Origin: Frankia sp. AiPa1
GTDB taxonomy: Bacteria > Actinomycetota > Actinomycetes > Frankiales > Frankiaceae
Reading direction: 5' to 3'
Assembly: GCF_023243075.1 (NCBI RefSeq)
Contig: NZ_JALKFZ020000134.1
Coordinates: 1 to 34,386, forward strand
DNA length: 34,386 nucleotides
In this document: piece by piece, positions 28,817 to 34,386 of the stretch
Numbering within the stretch: the first letter of the stretch is position 1
How the letters are laid out: each line of letters opens with the position of its first letter
Program-made: the position numbers and the translations under genes
The notes under the pieces: model-generated
The model's input: only the letters and a program-made list of their open reading frames with translations
What the model was told of the DNA's origin: nothing
Database searches by the model: none

Positions 28817-29703
28817 GCGCATGGCCGGCGCCGGGTGCACGGGAACGGCATACCGCTGCCCCGCGCTATGTGGCACCACCGGGACGCGCACCGCTGGCGG
28901 TGGCGCTCGACGCGCCGGACGGGGCGAGTGCGCTGCGCTGGGCAGCCGCGGTCGCGCCACATGCCGCAGTGCTCAAGATCGGCATGGAGCTGTTCTACCG
29001 GGAAGGGCCGGCGTTCATCGAGCGGCTGCGGGCCCAGGGCCTGCTGGCCGACCCCGCCAGGCGTAAGGGGCTCGGTTCCGCGCAACCGGCGGAGTCGGGC
29101 TCGCCCGGCTCCTGGGCCGACGCGGCGCGGGGTCTCGCGGAGAACGGCGTGGGGATGGCGCCGGAGCTTTTCCTCGATCTGAAGCTGCATGACATTCCGG
29201 CAACTGTCGCCGGGGGCATGAGGTCGGTCGCCACGCTGCTTCCTCGCTTCGTCACCGTCCATGCGGCGGGGGGATCGGCGATGGTACGCGCGGCTCTTGA
29301 GGCAGCCCCCGGGGTGGACGTCGCGGTTGTGACCGTACTCACCTCGCTGGACGCGGCGGAGCTGGCGGCCGTCGGGCTCGCCGGGTCGCCACAGGACGCC
29401 GTGCGACGCCTCGCGGACCTCGCTGTCGAGGCTGGGGCGCACACTCTTGTGTGCAGCCCGCAGGAGGTTCGAATGGTCCGTTCGGAGCTTGGTGACAACG
29501 TGACTCTCATCACGCCAGGTGTGCGTCCGTCGGGCTCGGACGTGGCCGATCAGGCTCGGATCGCGACCCCGCGCGAGGCGGTCGAGGCGGGCGCCGACCT
29601 CGTCGTTGTGGGCCGTCCGATCACCCGAGCCACCGATCTGGGCGAGGCCGCCCGGGCCGTAGCGGACAGTATTTCCGCAGGTAGGGCGCCTGTCGCGCGC
29701 TGA
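28813..29703 (+). CDS. pyrF: Orotidine-5'-phosphate decarboxylase
   Basis: 296 residues, GTG overlapping the carB stop by 4 nt. It decarboxylates OMP to UMP. The barrel starts at [20 protein letters not shown] (strand 1 Asp) and [19 protein letters not shown]; the catalytic Asp-Lys-Asp is D122-K124-D127 in [36 protein letters not shown] and [12 protein letters not shown] then [11 protein letters not shown] complete it. This is the type 1 (E. coli-like) family. An extra 30-40 residues ([20 protein letters not shown] region, about 76-115) sit between helix 2 and the catalytic strand. It is the last gene of the operon. Confidence 0.96.
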
Positions 29704-29773
29704 CGGCCGAGGTCAGGGCAGGGTGTGTTCGTCCTGGTGCGGTATGAAGCGGTACGGTGGGGACGTCGTAGAC

Positions 29774-29808
29774 CGAAAGGGTGCGGCACGAGCGGGCCAC
29801 CCCTTTCG
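29774..29808 (+). terminator. Hairpin after pyrF (candidate pyr terminator)
   Basis: CGAAAGGG (29774-29781) pairs perfectly with CCCTTTCG (29801-29808), and the stem can extend by TG/CA with one bulged C. It lies 70 nt after the pyrF stop. No T-run follows. It could instead be part of the mihF leader. Confidence 0.4.
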
Positions 29809-29830
29809 TCCCGTCAAAGCCTTCTCTTGT

Positions 29831-29847
29831 GCGGACAATATGTCCGC
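29831..29847. promoter_or_regulatory. Palindrome upstream of mihF
   Basis: GCGGACAATATGTCCGC has perfect 7-bp arms around ATA, 88 bp before the mihF start. Its AT centre and length are those of a repressor operator, or it could surround a -10 element (CAATAT). The binding protein is unknown. Confidence 0.4.
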
Positions 29848-29934
29848 GTCAGAGTGTTGTGGCCAAGGCTGGACTGAGGAACCACTTCCTCGCTAGTTTG
29901 CGCGGCGCGATCACCGAATTGAGGAGGCGTACCC

Positions 29935-30252
29935 GTGCCCCTGCCGCCCCTAACGCCCGAGCAGCGGGCCGCCGCCCTTGAGAAAGCCGCACTGGCTCGT
30001 AAGCAGCGCGCAGAACTCAAGGACCGGCTGAAGAAGGCGGAGACGACTCTGGCTGCCGTGCTGGAACAGGCGGAGGCTGATGAAGTCGTCGGCAAGATGA
30101 AGGTTTCGGCTGTTCTCGAGTCGCTTCCCGGGGTTGGGCGCGTGCGTGCCCAGAAGATCCGGGAACGTCTCGGCATCAGCCCGACCCGCCGACTGAGAGG
30201 GCTCGGCGCGAAGCAGCGCGCCGCGCTCCTCGAGGAGTTCGGAACGGCCTGA
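29935..30252 (+). CDS. mihF: Integration host factor, actinobacterial type (mIHF/sIHF)
   Basis: 105 residues, GTG start with GAGGAGG at 29921-29927. Nucleoid-associated DNA-bending protein, unrelated to E. coli IHF, needed for mycobacteriophage integration and chromosome structure. It has the family's N-terminal basic helix (PLPPLTPEQRAAALEKAALA, RKQRAELKDRLKKAETTL), then the helix-two-turn-helix core MKVSAVLESLPGVGRVRAQK followed by RERLGISPTRRLRGLGAKQR. Length is standard. The pyrF-mihF-gmk-rpoZ-coaBC-metK order is conserved in actinobacteria. Confidence 0.96.
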   Translation: MPLPPLTPEQRAAALEKAALARKQRAELKDRLKKAETTLAAVLEQAEADEVVGKMKVSAVLESLPGVGRVRAQKIRERLGISPTRRLRGLGAKQRAALLEEFGTA

Positions 30253-30260
30253 TCCGGGAT

Positions 30261-30278
30261 GGAGCGGAAATCCGCTCC
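30261..30278 (+). terminator. Candidate mihF terminator hairpin
   Basis: GGAGCGGA (30261-30268) pairs perfectly with TCCGCTCC (30271-30278) across two bases, starting 9 nt past the mihF stop. Two loop bases are too few, so a 6-bp stem with a larger loop is more realistic. No T-run follows. Confidence 0.5.
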
Positions 30279-30497
30279 GACATCTGGAGGATGGCTGGCT
30301 GGGTCGCGGCACAGCCGGGTGAGCGGTGTCACGTACGTTCTTCTGGTGAAGCCGCGGGACCTTACGCACGGATCGGGGGCCGGAAATGCCTACCGTCCCC
30401 CGATCCGAATGTCCATTGGGAACCAAGTCCCTTCCCTGAGATGTTCCGCAGACGGACGACCGGTCCCCGGCGCTGTGTGGGCATCGCGGCCTAGGGT

Positions 30498-31046
30498 ATG
30501 AGCGTGGGCCTCACAGTGCTGTCCGGGCCATCCGGAGTCGGGAAGGGAACGGTCGTCGCGGCCGTGCGCAGTCGTCATCCCAAGGTCTGGGTCTCGGTGA
30601 GTACCACCACCCGGGCACCCCGTCCGGGGGAGACGGACGGTGTCGAGTACCACTTCGTCGACGCCGAGGAGTTCGCGCGCATGGTGAAGGCCGGCGAGTT
30701 CGTCGAACACGCGATGTTCGCCGGGCACGCCTATGGCACTCCGCGGCGGCCTCTGGCGCAGCGGCTGGCGGCGGGCATCTCCTGCCTGCTGGAGATCGAA
30801 CTACTCGGTGCCCGGCAGGTCCGCTCGGCGATGCCCGACGCCCGTTTCGTCTTCCTGGCCCCGCCCACGTTCGACGAACTCGTCCGGCGGCTGACCACTC
30901 GCGGCACCGAGGCGCCCGAGGTCATCGCTCGCCGGCTGGACCGGGCTCGCATCGAGCTCGCGGCCGAGACCGAGTTCGACCACGTCGTCGTCAACGAGGA
31001 TGTGCAGGTCGCGGCCGACCGCTTGGTAGCATTGATGATCGACTAA
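30498..31046 (+). CDS. gmk: Guanylate kinase
   Basis: 182 residues from ATG 30498. It phosphorylates GMP to GDP. P-loop [10 protein letters not shown] at 9-18; the GMP-binding [20 protein letters not shown] with the downstream [16 protein letters not shown]; the lid [20 protein letters not shown]; and [20 protein letters not shown] near the end. Slightly shorter than typical. No ribosome-binding site precedes ATG 30498; TAGGGT at 30492-30497 is a possible -10 hexamer, so a leaderless message starting at GTG 30504 is an alternative that keeps the whole fold. Confidence 0.96.
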   Translation: MSVGLTVLSGPSGVGKGTVVAAVRSRHPKVWVSVSTTTRAPRPGETDGVEYHFVDAEEFARMVKAGEFVEHAMFAGHAYGTPRRPLAQRLAAGISCLLEIELLGARQVRSAMPDARFVFLAPPTFDELVRRLTTRGTEAPEVIARRLDRARIELAAETEFDHVVVNEDVQVAADRLVALMID

Positions 31047-31216
31047 CGTCGCGCGCTCGGCGTCCGCTGGCTGTGTGCCGGCTGGTCGTACTCGGCTGGC
31101 CGCAGGTCAGCTGGGCTGCCCGTCAGCTCGGTCGTACGTCAGCTGGTTCAATGTTGACTGGTTCCATGTGAGCTGGTTCGCGCCAGCAACCAGGCGTCAC
31201 CATCAGGAAGGACACC
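31047..31216. repeat. Degenerate tcagctgg repeats between gmk and rpoZ
   Basis: Variants of gtcagctgg and gctggttc recur through about 31065-31190, with spacing of roughly 15-25 nt. The end of the gap holds the rpoZ ribosome-binding site AGGAAGGA (31205-31212). Confidence 0.5.
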
Positions 31217-31501
31217 GTGGCCGGTACCGTTGCCCATCCCGAGGGCATCACCAACCCCCCCATCGACGAGCTGCTCGAGGCCACCGACTCGAAGTACAGC
31301 CTGGTCATCTACGCGGCCAAGCGGGCTCGTCAGATCAACGCCTACTACTCCCAGCTCGGCGAGGGCCTGCTGGAGTACGTCGGCCCGCTGGTCGAGACGA
31401 CCAACGCCCAGGAGAAGCCGCTGTCGATCGCGCTGCGCGAGATCAACGCCGGCCTGCTCACCCACGAGACGGTCACCGACAGCCTCCCGCCGATCGCCTG
31501 A
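31217..31501 (+). CDS. rpoZ: RNA polymerase omega subunit
   Basis: 94 residues, GTG start 4 nt after AGGAAGGA. Omega helps fold and assemble the beta' subunit. The conserved core is [20 protein letters not shown] followed by [15 protein letters not shown], and the actinobacterial C-terminal part [19 protein letters not shown]. Complete, standard length. coaBC follows after 30 nt, with the ribosome-binding site unclear. Confidence 0.97.
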   Translation: MAGTVAHPEGITNPPIDELLEATDSKYSLVIYAAKRARQINAYYSQLGEGLLEYVGPLVETTNAQEKPLSIALREINAGLLTHETVTDSLPPIA

Positions 31502-31531
31502 CCGGCTGCCTTCGATGACCTCCCGCCTCCG

Positions 31532-32806
31532 GTGACCGGCACGGCCGCCGATCCCGCCGTCAGGCGCCGGGTCGTCCTGGGCGTCGCCGGCGGGATCGCC
31601 GCCTACAAGGCGGTCGAGGTGCTGCGCCGATTCACCGAGGCCGGCCACGAGGTGCGGGTCGTGCCGACCCCGGCGGCGCTGCGGTTCGTCGGGGAGACGA
31701 CCTGGGCCGCGCTGTCGGGCAACCCGGTGACCACCGGTGTCTGGGATGACGCCGACGAGGTGGCCCACGTGCGCATCGGCCGGCAGGCCGATCTGGTGCT
31801 CGTCGCGCCGGCCACGGCGGACCTGCTGGCCCGCGCGGTCGCCGGTCGCGCCGACGACCTGCTCACCGGCACGCTGCTCACTGCCACCTGCCCGGTCGTG
31901 TTCGCCCCGGCGATGCACACCGAGATGTGGCTGCATCCGGCGACCCAGGCGAACGTCGCCACCCTGCGCGCCCGGGGCGCGATCGTCCTCGATCCGGCCG
32001 TCGGCCGGCTCACCGGCGCCGACTCCGGTCCCGGCCGTCTACCGGAGCCCGCCGAGATCGCGGCGCTCGGGATGTCCGTACTCGCCCGTGGCCCCGCGGC
32101 GGTGCGTCCCGATCTCGCCGACCGGCACGTGCTGGTTACCGCCGGTGGCACCCGTGAGTACGTCGACCCGGTCCGTTTCCTCGGCAACGCGTCGAGTGGG
32201 CGGCAGGGCTACGCGGTGGCCCGCGCCGCGGTGGCCCGCGGCGCCGCCTCCGTCACCGTGGTCGCCGCGAACGTCGCCCTGCCCGAGGTCGCCGGCGCCC
32301 GCACGATCCCAGTCGTCTCCGCCGCCGAGCTGCGGGACCGGGTGCACGAAGCGGCGCCGTCCGCCGATCTGGTGGTGATGTCCGCCGCCGTCGCCGACTT
32401 CCGGCCCGCGGACCCGTCGGCGCACAAAATCAAGAAGGATTCCGCCGCCCTCGATGTCATAGCGCTGACACAAAACCCTGACGTGTTGTCCGAGTTGCTG
32501 GCGAACCGCCGTCCGGGCCAACTGCTCGTGGGATTCGCCGCGGAGACCGGTGGCCCGGATGCCGGCATGCTCGACCTCGCCCGGGCGAAACTCGCCCGCA
32601 AGCCGGTGGACCTGCTGGTCGTGAACCAGGTGGGCCGGGGGCTCGGCTTCGAGGCCGCGGACAATGCCGCCGTCGTCCTGGATCCGCGTGGCCGCGAGAC
32701 AGTCATCGAGCGGATGAGCAAGGACCTGGTCGCGCACCGGATTCTCGATCTGGTGGCCGAACTCGCGGCCGAGCCGATGCAGGTGCCCGTGCGGAGTCCT
32801 CGGTAA
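31532..32806 (+). CDS. coaBC: Bifunctional phosphopantothenoylcysteine decarboxylase / phosphopantothenate-cysteine ligase
   Basis: 424 residues, GTG start. Two steps of coenzyme A synthesis. The CoaC flavoprotein half has [20 protein letters not shown], active-site His in [20 protein letters not shown], and the FMN/substrate segment [19 protein letters not shown]; the clamp reads [19 protein letters not shown], the actinobacterial form. The CoaB half begins at [20 protein letters not shown] and contains [51 protein letters not shown] and VGFAAETGG. Full length, no defects. Confidence 0.97.
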   Translation: MTGTAADPAVRRRVVLGVAGGIAAYKAVEVLRRFTEAGHEVRVVPTPAALRFVGETTWAALSGNPVTTGVWDDADEVAHVRIGRQADLVLVAPATADLLARAVAGRADDLLTGTLLTATCPVVFAPAMHTEMWLHPATQANVATLRARGAIVLDPAVGRLTGADSGPGRLPEPAEIAALGMSVLARGPAAVRPDLADRHVLVTAGGTREYVDPVRFLGNASSGRQGYAVARAAVARGAASVTVVAANVALPEVAGARTIPVVSAAELRDRVHEAAPSADLVVMSAAVADFRPADPSAHKIKKDSAALDVIALTQNPDVLSELLANRRPGQLLVGFAAETGGPDAGMLDLARAKLARKPVDLLVVNQVGRGLGFEAADNAAVVLDPRGRETVIERMSKDLVAHRILDLVAELAAEPMQVPVRSPR

Positions 32807-32841
32807 GCTTCATCGGAATCAACTTCCAGGGGGTACGACCA

Positions 32842-34038
<1,197 letters not shown>

Positions 34039-34070
34039 GCGTCCACGAAGCGCTCCGCACTACCGGTCTT

Positions 34071-34129
34071 CGAGGCCGGGCCGTTCCCGTCGCACCAGCA
34101 CCATCCCTGACGGGGCCGGCCCGGCCTCG
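34071..34129 (+). terminator. Very strong hairpin after metK
   Basis: CGAGGCCGGGCCG (34071-34083) pairs perfectly with CGGCCCGGCCTCG (34117-34129); after a 2x2 internal loop (TT against GC), CCCGTC (34086-34091) pairs with GACGGG (34109-34114), leaving a 17-nt loop. Nineteen base pairs with one small interruption, 33 nt past the stop. No T-run follows. A U-less factor-assisted terminator is the simplest reading. Confidence 0.7.
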
Positions 34130-34219
34130 GGCATGTCGGCCCAGGCTCCGCTTCGGGGGCCGGCTCCGCTTCGGGGTGGGCTCCGCCTCAGGGCCGGCTC
34201 CGGCTCAGGGTGGGCTCCG

Positions 34220-34386
34220 TTTCGGGCCGGGCTTCCGTTTCGGGCCGGGCTTCCGTTTCGGGCCGGGCTTCCGTTTCGGGCCGGGCTTCCGTTTCGGTCC
34301 GGCTCCGCCTCGGTCCGGCTCCGCCTCGGTCCGGCTCCGCCTCGGTCCGGCTCCGCCTCGGTCCGGCTCCGCCTCGGTCCGGCTCC
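34220..34386 (+). repeat. Composite 18-bp and 16-bp minisatellite, open at the window edge
   Basis: Four exact copies of tttcgggccgggcttccg occupy 34220-34291. They turn into exact copies of cggtccggctccgcct starting at 34295, 34311, 34327, 34343 and 34359, with a sixth cut by the window end. Looser ancestors of both units are visible from about 34145. Confidence 0.95.

Larger units (their letters stand above)
34039..34386. other. Gap after metK: terminator hairpin and minisatellite
   Basis: 348 nt with no gene. The left part holds the metK hairpin; from about 34145 the sequence becomes imperfect ggctccgcttcgggg-type repeats that resolve into exact arrays from 34220 to the window edge. Confidence 0.6.

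Noticed and set aside
32807..32841. SAM riboswitch before metK
   Set aside because: Only 35 nt separate coaBC and metK, and nothing resembles a SAM aptamer.

Overview
The window looks like a chromosomal core segment of a very GC-rich filamentous actinobacterium, most likely Frankia or a close relative. This rests on gene content and order (alaS-ruvX-mltG-aroE-prepilin peptidase-aroC-aroK-aroB-efp-nusB, then bldD, the pyr operon, mihF-gmk-rpoZ-coaBC-metK), frequent GTG starts, Ala/Pro/Gly-rich protein tails, and a BldD with its c-di-GMP motif intact. The genus is inferred from memory of actinobacterial synteny, not from a search.

Layout. 1-1081: the start of a leftward GntR-type regulator, then about 1 kb without a convincing gene but with a strong hairpin. 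1082-5132: an MHYT-domain membrane sensor, rarA, and two small membrane-associated proteins that commonly lie before alaS. 5133-15798: alaS, ruvX and mltG tightly coupled, then the shikimate-pathway genes aroE, aroC, aroK and aroB, with an A24 prepilin peptidase between aroE and aroC. 16147-17417: efp and nusB. 17418-18928: 1.5 kb of repeat-rich, apparently gene-free DNA. 18929-19426: bldD, leftward. 19844-29703: the pyrimidine operon pyrR-pyrB-pyrC-(PH-like membrane protein)-carA-carB-pyrF under a PyrR-binding leader; pyrD is absent from the cluster. 29935-34038: mihF, gmk, rpoZ, coaBC and metK, closed by a very strong terminator-like hairpin and a minisatellite that runs off the window edge.

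How the genes work together. AroB, AroE, AroK and AroC supply four steps toward chorismate. PyrB, PyrC, CarAB and PyrF make UMP, with PyrR as UMP/PRPP-sensing repressor. EF-P, NusB, RpoZ, AlaS and mIHF serve translation, transcription and nucleoid structure. Gmk, CoaBC and MetK supply GDP, CoA and S-adenosylmethionine.

No mobile element, CRISPR array, defence island or secondary-metabolite cluster is visible. The unusual signals are non-canonical: a nested hairpin whose 3' arm overlaps the ribosome-binding site of an 8-codon ORF ahead of aroE; short repeat-bearing ORFs that bridge operon gaps with 4-nt overlaps at both ends (aroK/aroB and pyrR/pyrB); a probable CTG start for nusB; a BldD-box-like palindrome between bldD and pyrR; paired palindromes in the 1.5-kb gap; and a different 14-18 bp minisatellite in many of the intergenic gaps.
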